From Candidatus Krumholzibacteriia bacterium (lineage in GTDB: Bacteria; Krumholzibacteriota; Krumholzibacteriia; LZORAL124-64-63), in the NCBI GenBank assembly GCA_028718575.1, contig JAQULN010000022.1, positions 1 through 14,346 of the forward strand: a DNA stretch of 14,346 nt, written 5' to 3'. Position numbers and translations under genes: made by a program. A model generated the notes under the pieces. It ran no database searches. It saw only the letters and a program-made list of their open reading frames with translations, and had not been told where the DNA came from. Below, in pieces: positions 6,680 through 13,431 of this stretch (positions are counted from its first letter, which is position 1; each line of letters opens with the position of its first letter).

Positions 6680-8098
6680 ATGTTTATCGAGACCTGGCTG
6701 CCCGCCGACTCGATCCAGACGCAGCTGACCACAGGCGTAAATCTTGTAGATGACGTTACGACAGCCGATAAAGCACCGGACTTCAATGATCTTCTCAAAT
6801 TGATGATCGGCGGATTGCCCGCCGCGCCCGCCGTCGCGCCGGTGCTGGAACCGAGCGCCGCCGAGACGGTGTCCAGCGCGGGATCGAAGGCGGCGGCAAT
6901 GCTGCCGGACATGGCGCCGGAGGTTGTACAGCGCCGCGAACCGAGCTCGCCCGCGATCGGTTATGACTCGAGCGGCGGCTTCTCGGCGCTCGCGCTCGGA
7001 GCGGCCGCAGACCGTCCCGTCACGGCGATGCCGTGGCCCGCCGCGGCCGGGAGCGTCCGGACGCCGGCAGTGTCGACATCGGGCGTGCTGGTTGCCGCCG
7101 CCGCCGACAGACAGCCGGTGCCGCCGATTGCACCCGTCTTGACGGCAGCAACGGAGCCGTTCATCGCGGCTGCATCGCCGGGCGAGCTTTGCGAACTTGC
7201 GCCAGCGGACCCGCGCGCCGGTGCGCCCGTCATCGCGTCCCTTGGCGACCCAACGACGCCGGTGCCGAAAGACTTGCGGCCGACAGCGCCGGTACCGGCA
7301 ACCGACGCCAACCTCCCGCTGCCGACCTTGCCAGGGCGTCCCTTGGCGGGGCCGCCGTCACCGTCGAATGCAGCGCTGGAACCCGCGGACAGCAAGCCGG
7401 CGCCATCGCCGTCGCCGGTGGACGCCGCGTCGCAGCCGGCGCGCAACGAAGCGAAGCCGGCGATTCCGCTGGATCAAGCGGCGGCCGCGGCCGTCTCGCG
7501 CGAGCCGGCGCCGGTGGAGCATGTCGTCGCGCAAGCGCAGCCGCGGTCCGCTGCGGCACCAGCCGGTGCCGGCGCCCCGCCGGCAAGCGGCACGCTGGCA
7601 TCGCGCGCCTTGCGTGCCGATCTCGTGGCGGCCGCCGGTAGCGGCCTAACCCAGGGCGACGTGGAGCAGGCGATCGGCGGCGGTGCGGTGCGACCGGCGG
7701 TCGGCGCAACGGCATCGCCCGTCCAACAGGTCTTGCGGCAGATATCCATCCCGGCGTCCGGCGTGGGAGAGGTCAAGCGTTTGTCGGTGCAGCTCGAGCC
7801 CGAGCATCTGGGCCGCGTCGAGGTGCGCTTGACCGCGACGGCCAACCGGTTGGAGGTAATCCTGCAGGCCGAATCGCCGGCCGCGGCGCAAGCGTTGCGC
7901 GACGGTGCGCAGGAACTCGCGCGCACGCTCGGCGGCAAACTTGACGGACGATGGCAACACGTGGATGTGAGGATCGTCGAGCATACGGCCGGCGGCCGCG
8001 GCGCCGACGATGCCGACCAGGCGGACCGCGATCGGTCCGGCGGCCGCGATGGCCGACACGATCAATCCGGCCGGCGGCGACAGCACGCCGGGCGCTGA
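6680..8098 (+). CDS. fliK: Flagellar hook-length control protein FliK
   Basis: FliK is exported during hook growth, measures hook length and, through its C-terminal domain, switches FlhB from hook-type to filament-type substrates. The 472-aa product has an ordinary N-terminal segment and then about 300 residues of Pro/Ala/Ser-rich, low-complexity ruler-like sequence with no Cys motif or membrane helix. The Flg_hook domain spans about residues 355-450 and contains VKRLSVQLEPEHLGRVEVRL and LEVILQAESPAAAQALRDGA, the family's LxPxxLGxVxV core. It ends in a short Asp/Arg/Gly-rich charged tail. The first 40 codons have much lower GC than the rest of the gene. The start follows the previous stop with no gap. 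The position before flgD is the usual one. Confidence 0.95.
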   Translation: MFIETWLPADSIQTQLTTGVNLVDDVTTADKAPDFNDLLKLMIGGLPAAPAVAPVLEPSAAETVSSAGSKAAAMLPDMAPEVVQRREPSSPAIGYDSSGGFSALALGAAADRPVTAMPWPAAAGSVRTPAVSTSGVLVAAAADRQPVPPIAPVLTAATEPFIAAASPGELCELAPADPRAGAPVIASLGDPTTPVPKDLRPTAPVPATDANLPLPTLPGRPLAGPPSPSNAALEPADSKPAPSPSPVDAASQPARNEAKPAIPLDQAAAAAVSREPAPVEHVVAQAQPRSAAAPAGAGAPPASGTLASRALRADLVAAAGSGLTQGDVEQAIGGGAVRPAVGATASPVQQVLRQISIPASGVGEVKRLSVQLEPEHLGRVEVRLTATANRLEVILQAESPAAAQALRDGAQELARTLGGKLDGRWQHVDVRIVEHTAGGRGADDADQADRDRSGGRDGRHDQSGRRRQHAGR

Positions 8099-8111
8099 GA
8101 AAGGAACGAAC

Positions 8112-8762
8112 ATGACGGTGAGCAGTGTCGCGCGGGCGACCAGTCCGATCGTGGGCGGGCAGACCAGCGCCGGCAACGAGTTGACGAGCCTCGATTTCAT
8201 GAACCTGCTGGTCGTCGAGTTGCAGAACCAGAATCCCCTGGAGCCTATGAGCACCACCGATATGGCGAGCCAGCTCTCGCAGATGACCATGGCGCAACAG
8301 TTGACCGAGATCAACCAGGCCATGGACGCGAACCTGTTGATGTCGCAGTCGATCAACAACACCGCGATGCTGGCGCTGGTCGGCCGCCACGTGACGGTCG
8401 CTGGCAACGAGGTCCGCATCAGCGACGGCGCGGCGACGGGCACCATGATCAATTGCCCGGGCGGCGGGACGGCAACCGTCACGGTCCGCGACGCCGACGG
8501 CAACGAGGTCGCCACCTATACCCGCGACGTCGCCAGCGGCCTGACGGATCTCAGCTGGGACGGCTTGCGCAACAACGGCGAGACCGCAGCAGACGGTACC
8601 TACTCCATCGACGTGACGGTCAAGAACGCGGACGGCGATGCGGTCACTGCGACGGTCTTGATGACCGGCCCCGTCGGCGGCCTGCGCTACGACCAGGGTC
8701 TGGCGGTCGTCAACGTCTTCGGCAAGGAATTCTACGTGTCGGAAATCTACCAGGTCAGCTAG
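8112..8762 (+). CDS. flgD: Flagellar hook cap protein FlgD
   Basis: FlgD forms the scaffold cap at the tip of the growing hook, guiding FlgE insertion, and is discarded afterwards. The 216-aa product carries the FlgD N-terminal signature FMNLLVVELQNQNPLEPMST, followed by DMASQLSQMTMAQQLTEINQ. GRHVTVAGNEVRI then leads into the FlgD Ig-like and tudor-like core (VRDADGNEVATYTRDVASG, LSWDGLRNNGETAADGTYSI), and the protein ends in FYVSEIYQVS. Size is close to the E. coli protein (231 aa). The chosen ATG has AAGGA seven bases upstream. The frame is open back to 8010, but that part overlaps fliK and has no FlgD similarity. It lies between fliK and flgE, as in many operons. Confidence 0.97.
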   Translation: MTVSSVARATSPIVGGQTSAGNELTSLDFMNLLVVELQNQNPLEPMSTTDMASQLSQMTMAQQLTEINQAMDANLLMSQSINNTAMLALVGRHVTVAGNEVRISDGAATGTMINCPGGGTATVTVRDADGNEVATYTRDVASGLTDLSWDGLRNNGETAADGTYSIDVTVKNADGDAVTATVLMTGPVGGLRYDQGLAVVNVFGKEFYVSEIYQVS

Positions 8763-8771
8763 CTGCCGGAT

Positions 8772-8789
8772 CCGGCTTCGCGGAGCCGG
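8772..8789 (+). other. Small hairpin in the flgD to flgE gap
   Basis: CCGGCT (8772-8777) pairs perfectly with AGCCGG (8784-8789) around a six-base loop. It lies 11 bases before the flgE Shine-Dalgarno sequence and is not followed by a T-run, so it is not a classical terminator. It could stabilise or mark an mRNA end upstream of the highly expressed hook gene, but this is inference. Confidence 0.4.
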
Positions 8790-8800
8790 GCGGGCGAGAC

Positions 8801-8807
8801 GAGGAGG
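8801..8807 (+). promoter_or_regulatory. Shine-Dalgarno sequence of flgE, fixes its start
   Basis: GAGGAGG lies 5 bases before the ATG at 8813. It shows that the hook gene begins there and not at the earlier in-frame ATG at 8453, which lies within flgD. Its strength fits a protein made in many copies. Confidence 0.8.
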
Positions 8808-8812
8808 ATCCC

Positions 8813-10876
8813 ATGTTGAAATCTCTCTATTCGGGCGTATCCGGCATGTCGGCCAACATGACACAACTCGATGTGATCGGCAACAACATCGCCAACAGCA
8901 ACACCATCGGCTTCAAGTCCGGACGCGCCACCTTCAACGAAGTGCTGACTCAGACCATTCGCTCAGCCAGCCGGCCCGTCGCCGGCGGCCTCGGCGGCAC
9001 GAATCCGCAACAGATCGGACTCGGCACCTCAGTCGGGAGCATCGATACGAACTTCGTCCAGGGGAATTTCCAGACCACCGGCATCAAGACCGACCTTGCG
9101 ATCCAGGGGCCGGGCTTCTTCGTGCTCAGCGACGGGACCAATATGTCGTACACCCGGGCCGGCGTGTTCGGTCTGGATGCGAACAACTTCCTGGTCAACC
9201 CCAGCACGGGCCTCAAGCTGCAGGGCGTGATGGCGGCGGTCGACGGCAGCATCGGCAACGGTCCGATCACCGACCTGTTCATCGACCCGAGCATGGTGGT
9301 GCCGGCGCAGGCCTCCACGGCTGTGCAACTGATCGGCAACCTCGACGCCGATGCCGACGCGCGCGGCAGCGTGCTGCAGACAGCCTCCTTGCTGGTCGCC
9401 GCCGAGACGAACGATCTACTGGTCGACCTCAGCGGCCAGCGCAACGGCAATCTGGGCTTGTTCCCGGGCGACATCATCTCGTTCAACGGCACCTCCGGCG
9501 GCTCGAATCTCGGCACCTCGACGTATGTCGTCACCGCGAACAGCACGTTGCAGGATCTCTTGGACTGGATGAATTCGCATAACCCCGGCCTCAGCTTCAG
9601 CATGAGCGCCGACCCGACCAAGCCCGGCGCGATCGCGGTCCAGAACGCCACCGGCGGTGATGTCAGTGGCTTGTCGCTGTCGGTCAGCGGCCGCACGAAC
9701 TTCAACACAAACTTCCTCTTCCCAGGTGCGATCGCCAACGGCAGCTCCGCGACGACGGCCGATGTCTCCGACGCGGCCGGCCAGTTGCGCGGCTATGCGG
9801 CCGCCGGCGACGCGCTGGTGGATCTATTCACCGCCAACGGCACCCGGCTCGGGCTCGACCTCTCGAGCGGCAGCACGAGCCTCGTGGTCGGCGGCGACCG
9901 GGGCGGCAGCGAGGTGCAGAGCACCGTCCTGACGGTCGACGCCACGACGACGGTCGCCGACCTGATGGCGTGCATCCAGCAGGGGTTCGCGATCAATTCC
10001 AATCCCGTCGAGATCAACGCCGAGGGGCGGATTGTGGTTCGCGGCGAGGTTGGTACCGACAGCTCGATCGGCATGATCACGATCGACGAGCTGAACAACA
10101 ACAACAACACCGTCACGTCGGCTTTCTTTTTCTCGACGACCCAACAAGCCCGGGATCAGAGCACATTCACGGTCTCAACCACCGTGTACGACTCGCTGGG
10201 CGGACGCCACACGGTGACGTTCGATTTCCAGAAGGTGCCCGGCCAGAGCGAGTGGATCTGGCAGGCCACGGTCGAGGGCGGCGAGGAAATCCTCGAGGGC
10301 GGCAGCGGCCGCATGCGCTTCAACGAAACCGGCGCGATCTCGAACTTTTCGTATGACAATGGCGCGAGCGGCCTGGTATTCCGGCCGCAGCCCGCGAACG
10401 AGGAGGGTGCGCAACTAGTAACCCTCAGGATCGACTACGGCACGATCGGCGGGCTCAATGGACTGACGCAGTTCGAGGGCACCGGCCGGCTGGTGAGTCT
10501 GGCCGACGGCTACACCGCGGGCACGCTGGTCGATTTCGAGATCGATCAGAGCGGTCTGCTGGTGGGCCGGTTCAGCAACGACACCATGCGGGACATCGGC
10601 CGTATCGCCCTCGCGCAGTTCAACAACGAGAACGGCCTGATTCGCGAGGCGAACAACACGTACCGGATCAGCGGCAACTCCGGCACCGCCATGATCGCGT
10701 TCGCGGGGGAGGGCAACGGCCTGTCGCTGACACCCGGCGCTCTGGAGACGAGCAACGTCGACCTCGCGCAGGAGTTCACGAATCTGGTCGTGGCCCAGCG
10801 GGCTTTCCAGGCCAACAGCCGCGTGGTCAGCACCGGCGACACGCTCATGCAGGAGTTGGTCAACATGATTCGCTAG
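8813..10876 (+). CDS. flgE: Flagellar hook protein FlgE, extended form
   Basis: FlgE polymerises outside the cell into the hook, the universal joint between rod and filament. The product begins with LKSLYSGVSGMSANMTQLDV and IGNNIANSNTIGFKSGRATF, the rod/hook N-terminal signature. GNFQTTGIKTDLAIQGPGFF follows. The C-terminal part has the FlaE segment (TVYDSLGGRHTVTFDFQKVP) and ends in NVDLAQEFTNLVVAQRAFQA, the conserved terminal helix. At 687 aa it is far longer than the roughly 402 aa of E. coli FlgE. The extra length sits between about residues 185 and 440 and contains two copies of a 91-residue module (203-293 and 335-425). That module resembles flagellin-IN-type surface repeats. A single Cys lies at residue 387. 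The gene ends in tandem TAG TAG stops, followed by a strong hairpin. Confidence 0.97.
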   Translation: MLKSLYSGVSGMSANMTQLDVIGNNIANSNTIGFKSGRATFNEVLTQTIRSASRPVAGGLGGTNPQQIGLGTSVGSIDTNFVQGNFQTTGIKTDLAIQGPGFFVLSDGTNMSYTRAGVFGLDANNFLVNPSTGLKLQGVMAAVDGSIGNGPITDLFIDPSMVVPAQASTAVQLIGNLDADADARGSVLQTASLLVAAETNDLLVDLSGQRNGNLGLFPGDIISFNGTSGGSNLGTSTYVVTANSTLQDLLDWMNSHNPGLSFSMSADPTKPGAIAVQNATGGDVSGLSLSVSGRTNFNTNFLFPGAIANGSSATTADVSDAAGQLRGYAAAGDALVDLFTANGTRLGLDLSSGSTSLVVGGDRGGSEVQSTVLTVDATTTVADLMACIQQGFAINSNPVEINAEGRIVVRGEVGTDSSIGMITIDELNNNNNTVTSAFFFSTTQQARDQSTFTVSTTVYDSLGGRHTVTFDFQKVPGQSEWIWQATVEGGEEILEGGSGRMRFNETGAISNFSYDNGASGLVFRPQPANEEGAQLVTLRIDYGTIGGLNGLTQFEGTGRLVSLADGYTAGTLVDFEIDQSGLLVGRFSNDTMRDIGRIALAQFNNENGLIREANNTYRISGNSGTAMIAFAGEGNGLSLTPGALETSNVDLAQEFTNLVVAQRAFQANSRVVSTGDTLMQELVNMIR

Positions 10877-10889
10877 TAGCACTTGACCG

Positions 10890-10916
10890 CCGGGCGGGGC
10901 CGCGGGCTCCGCCCGG
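10890..10916 (+). other. Strong GC hairpin between flgE and flbD
   Basis: CCGGGCGG (10890-10897) pairs exactly with CCGCCCGG (10909-10916). One inner G-T wobble and three further GC pairs leave a three-base GCG loop, so the stem is 12 bp. It starts 13 bases after the flgE stop. There is no T-run after it (AAACGTCG follows), so it is not a typical intrinsic terminator. It may protect the flgE message end or cause partial attenuation before flbD-motAB. The structure is visible; the role is inferred. Confidence 0.6.
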
Positions 10917-10938
10917 AAACGTCGCGGAGCTAAAGTCC

Positions 10939-11163
10939 ATGATCAAGGTCACGAAACTTAATGGCAGAGAAGTGGTGGTCAACGCGGACTTGATCGAGTT
11001 CGTGGAGGCCACCCCCGACACCCTGGTCAGCTTGACAACGGGTCGCAAAGTAATGGTGCTGGAAGCGCTCGACGAGGTGGTCCGTCGGGCGATCAGTTAC
11101 CGCAGCCGCGCGCGGATCTACCCGGTTCCGACCGGCGGCACCGGATCGGTCTTCGAGGGCTGA
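10939..11163 (+). CDS. swrD: FlbD/SwrD family flagellar protein
   Basis: This 74-aa protein matches the small FlbD family: MIKVTKLNGREVVVNADLIE, then VEATPDTLVSLTTGRKVMVL and a helix with EALDEVVRRAISY. In Bacillus subtilis the homologue SwrD lies in the fla/che operon after flgE and is needed for full motor torque, so swarming fails without it; the mechanism is unknown. It should not be confused with the unrelated Caulobacter NtrC-type regulator, also called FlbD. There is no signal peptide or membrane helix, so it is probably cytoplasmic. The ATG is preceded by GGAG at 9 bases. The location directly between flgE and motA fits a stator-related task. The extra C-terminal RIYPVPTGGTGSVFEG tail is of unknown use. 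Confidence 0.9.
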   Translation: MIKVTKLNGREVVVNADLIEFVEATPDTLVSLTTGRKVMVLEALDEVVRRAISYRSRARIYPVPTGGTGSVFEG

Positions 11164-11197
11164 GCCCGGCATCGGTCGTACAGGAGAGGCTTCGGAC

Positions 11198-11980
11198 GTG
11201 GACATCGGGACCGTCATCGGCATCGTCGCGGCGTTCGGCCTGGTGGTGTGGGGCATCATGCTGGGCGGCACGCTGGGTCAGTTCTGGGATCCGCCGTCGG
11301 TGGCCATCGTGTTGGGCGGCACCTCGGCGGCCCTGCTGGTCGGATTTCCGCTGCCGCGGATCCTGGGGATGATCAGCGTCCTGCGCAAGGCGTTCTTCGC
11401 CGCGCCGCAGGCGCCGGACTCCGTCATCGGCAAGATGGTGCGCTATGCCGAGCGGGCGCGCCGCGAGGGCATGCTGGCCTTGGAGGAGGAGTCGGAATCC
11501 GAGCCCGACGATTTCCTGCGCAAGGGGCTGCGGCTGGCGGTCGACGGCACGGACCCGAACCTCCTCGAGAAGATCCTCGAGACGGACATCGGCCAGATCG
11601 ACGCCCGCCACAAGAGCGGCAAGAGCATTCTCGAGGCCGGCGGCAACTATGCGCCGGCGTTCGGCATGATCGGCACCCTGATCGGCCTGATCAACATGCT
11701 GGCCTCGCTGGAGGATCCGAGTTCGATCGGCGCCGGCATGGCCACCGCCTTGATCACCACGTTCTACGGTGCGTTGCTCGCCAACGCCGTGTTCCTGCCG
11801 ATGGCCGGCAAGCTCGAAGTGCGTTCCAATGAGGAGATCCTGGTCAAGGAGATGATCATCGACGGCATCATGGCCATCCAGAGCGGCGACTCGCCCCGCA
11901 TCGTCGAGGAAAAACTCAAGAGCTTCCTGTCGCCGGCCCAACGGCAGACGATCGAAGACAAGAAGCAGAAAGCGGCGTAG
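11198..11980 (+). CDS. motA: Flagellar stator protein MotA (PomA-type)
   Basis: MotA forms the pentamer around a MotB dimer in the ion-conducting stator and pushes on FliG. The 260-aa product has four membrane helices: about 4-23 (TVIGIVAAFGLVVWGIML), 33-52, 150-171 and 179-204. A cytoplasmic loop between helices 2 and 3 carries the FliG-facing charged residues (RYAERARREGMLALEEESES). Helix 3 has APAFGMIGTLIGL (Thr160) and helix 4 ATALITTFYGALLANAVFLP (Thr187, Thr188), closer to the short PomA-type stators than to the longer E. coli MotA (295 aa). The IMAIQSGDSPRIVEEKLKSF ending is typical of that group. The start is GTG with AGGAGAGG 8 bases upstream. The stop codon lies in the loop of a small GC hairpin. 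motB follows at 39 bases. Confidence 0.97.
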   Translation: MDIGTVIGIVAAFGLVVWGIMLGGTLGQFWDPPSVAIVLGGTSAALLVGFPLPRILGMISVLRKAFFAAPQAPDSVIGKMVRYAERARREGMLALEEESESEPDDFLRKGLRLAVDGTDPNLLEKILETDIGQIDARHKSGKSILEAGGNYAPAFGMIGTLIGLINMLASLEDPSSIGAGMATALITTFYGALLANAVFLPMAGKLEVRSNEEILVKEMIIDGIMAIQSGDSPRIVEEKLKSFLSPAQRQTIEDKKQKAA

Positions 11981-12019
11981 CGCCGCCGGAGGCGCCGCCG
12001 CCATTTCCGGGGAGCCGGC

Positions 12020-12820
12020 ATGGCCAAGGACAAGCGACCCATCATCGTCAAGCAGGGGCTCGCCGGCTGGGTCATGACCTACGGGGACATGATGTCCCTG
12101 CTGCTCACCTTCTTCGTCCTGATCGTCAGCTTTTCCTCCATGCAGGACGCCAAGTTCAAGGAAGTGGCGCTGTCGCTGCGCAAGGCGTTCGGCATCATGA
12201 TCGAGCCGCAGGCCGTGCTGCGGGTCGCCGACCCGATCATCCCGCGCTTCGAGATCGAGGAAAACCGGGATCTGGTCTTCGAAGTCGAGATGGTCCAGCA
12301 GGACCTGGTCGCGCGCGGCCTGGCCGACGACGTCAAACTCGAGTTCACGCCCGACGGAGTCTTATTCCGCCTGGAAGCGCCGGTATTGTTCTCACCGGCC
12401 AGTACGGACCTGCTGCCGGCGAGCCAGCCGATCCTCGATACGGTCGCTGGTTTTCTGCGCAAATTCCCGGGCGAGATCCGTGTTGACGGTCATTCCGACG
12501 CGCTGCCGATCAGTACGGCGCGTTTCCCGAGCAACTGGGAGCTGTCGGCCGGCCGCGCCGGCGCGGTGGCACGATACTTTCAAGGTCAGGGCTTGCCGCC
12601 GACTCGTTTGGTCGCCTCCGGCTACGGGGAATTCCGGCCGTTGGCCGACAACGCGACGGCGGCGGGTCGCGGTCGCAATCGCCGAGTCGAGGTGTTTTTG
12701 AAAGTGGATCGGATCCAGCCGGCGGGCGGCGGGAAACCGCTCAGCCAGGCCCTGGACAAGGCCGCAACCGATACGCCGCGGCCGACCCCGGTGACCGATC
12801 GTCTGCGGTCGCTGCGCTAA
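12020..12820 (+). CDS. motB: Flagellar stator protein MotB
   Basis: MotB anchors the stator to peptidoglycan and carries the ion-binding Asp. The 266-aa product starts with KDKRPIIVKQGLAGWVMTYG. A single membrane helix follows (about 15-40) with the essential Asp at residue 23 in the TYGDMMSLLLTFFVL stretch. The plug/linker region comes next, then an OmpA-like peptidoglycan-binding domain from about 125 to 240. The latter shows VLFSPASTDLLP, RVDGHSDALPI, NWELSAGRAGAVARYF, GYGEFRPLADN and GRGRNRRVEVFL. GGGGAG lies 5 bases before the ATG. Thirty C-terminal residues beyond the OmpA domain look disordered. It pairs with the upstream motA, and the order motA-motB-fliL is conserved widely. Confidence 0.98.
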   Translation: MAKDKRPIIVKQGLAGWVMTYGDMMSLLLTFFVLIVSFSSMQDAKFKEVALSLRKAFGIMIEPQAVLRVADPIIPRFEIEENRDLVFEVEMVQQDLVARGLADDVKLEFTPDGVLFRLEAPVLFSPASTDLLPASQPILDTVAGFLRKFPGEIRVDGHSDALPISTARFPSNWELSAGRAGAVARYFQGQGLPPTRLVASGYGEFRPLADNATAAGRGRNRRVEVFLKVDRIQPAGGGKPLSQALDKAATDTPRPTPVTDRLRSLR

Positions 12821-12867
12821 CGGCGGCGAGCCCGGGTGCAGAGGGTTCGGGACGCGAAGGAGCAGGA

Positions 12868-13395
12868 ATGGCGGAAGACAAGAAGGGCAAGGGGGACAAG
12901 GCCGACGCCGGAGCGGATAGGAAGTTGCCGTTCCTGGAAAACAAGGTCGTGGTGCTGGGGGCGATCGTCGCTCTGCAGCTGATCTTGGCTGTCGGTTTGA
13001 CGACCCTGGTGATCGCGCCGCGGCTGGGTGCCGGGCAGGCGAGCGCCGGCGGCGAGTCGGCGGCCGCGGATCCCGGCAAGCAGGAAGTCGGCGTGCTGAT
13101 GAGCCTCGGCGAGATCATCGTCACGCTGCGCGGCGAGAACAACCAGACGCCGCGCTATCTGCGCATCGCGGTCGACCTGGAAATGGCCAACCAATCGGCT
13201 GTTCTGGCGGCCCAGGCGCGGCTGCCGATCCTGCGCGATACCGTGATCATGACCCTGGCCGATCGCACGGCGGCGGAACTGAGCCGGCCGGAAGGGATGA
13301 AAGGCCTGCGCGACGAACTCATGCGGCGCTTGAGCGAGCGCCTGCCCGGAGACATCCTGCGCCACATCTATTTCTCGGACCTAGTGATCCAGTAG
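12868..13395 (+). CDS. fliL: Flagellar basal body-associated protein FliL
   Basis: FliL is a membrane protein that forms a periplasmic ring around stator units and supports them under high load. The 175-aa product has a short Lys/Asp-rich cytoplasmic start (AEDKKGKGDKADAGADRK). One membrane helix spans about residues 28-49 (VVVLGAIVALQLILAVGLTT). The periplasmic stomatin-like domain shows MSLGEIIVTLRGENNQTPRY and LRIAVDLEMANQS, then RLPILRDTVIMTLADRTAAE and ends in ILRHIYFSDLVIQ, the usual FliL ending. The length is about that of E. coli FliL (154 aa). The ATG has GAAGGAG 5 bases upstream. fliM lies downstream in the same frame, after 36 bases. Confidence 0.96.
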   Translation: MAEDKKGKGDKADAGADRKLPFLENKVVVLGAIVALQLILAVGLTTLVIAPRLGAGQASAGGESAAADPGKQEVGVLMSLGEIIVTLRGENNQTPRYLRIAVDLEMANQSAVLAAQARLPILRDTVIMTLADRTAAELSRPEGMKGLRDELMRRLSERLPGDILRHIYFSDLVIQ

Positions 13396-13431
13396 GCGGG
13401 CGGTCGTCACCCGCGGCGGAGCTGCGCAATT

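Noticed and set aside
8010..8111. Longer flgD start inside fliK
   Set aside because: The frame is open, but the extra 34 residues show no FlgD character, overlap the FliK tail and lack the AAGGA site that precedes ATG 8112.
8453..8812. Longer flgE start inside flgD
   Set aside because: The hook N-terminal signature begins exactly at ATG 8813 behind GAGGAGG; the upstream frame is an Arg-rich shadow of flgD.
10877..10938. Possible sigma-54 promoter before flbD (TAGCACTTGACC)
   Set aside because: It lacks the required GG and GC doublets at 12-base spacing of the TGGCAC-N5-TTGC consensus; no convincing promoter is visible.
13396..13414. 5-bp GCGGG/CCCGC hairpin between fliL and fliM
   Set aside because: The stem is short with a nine-base loop and no T-run; such pairs are frequent in DNA this rich in GC.
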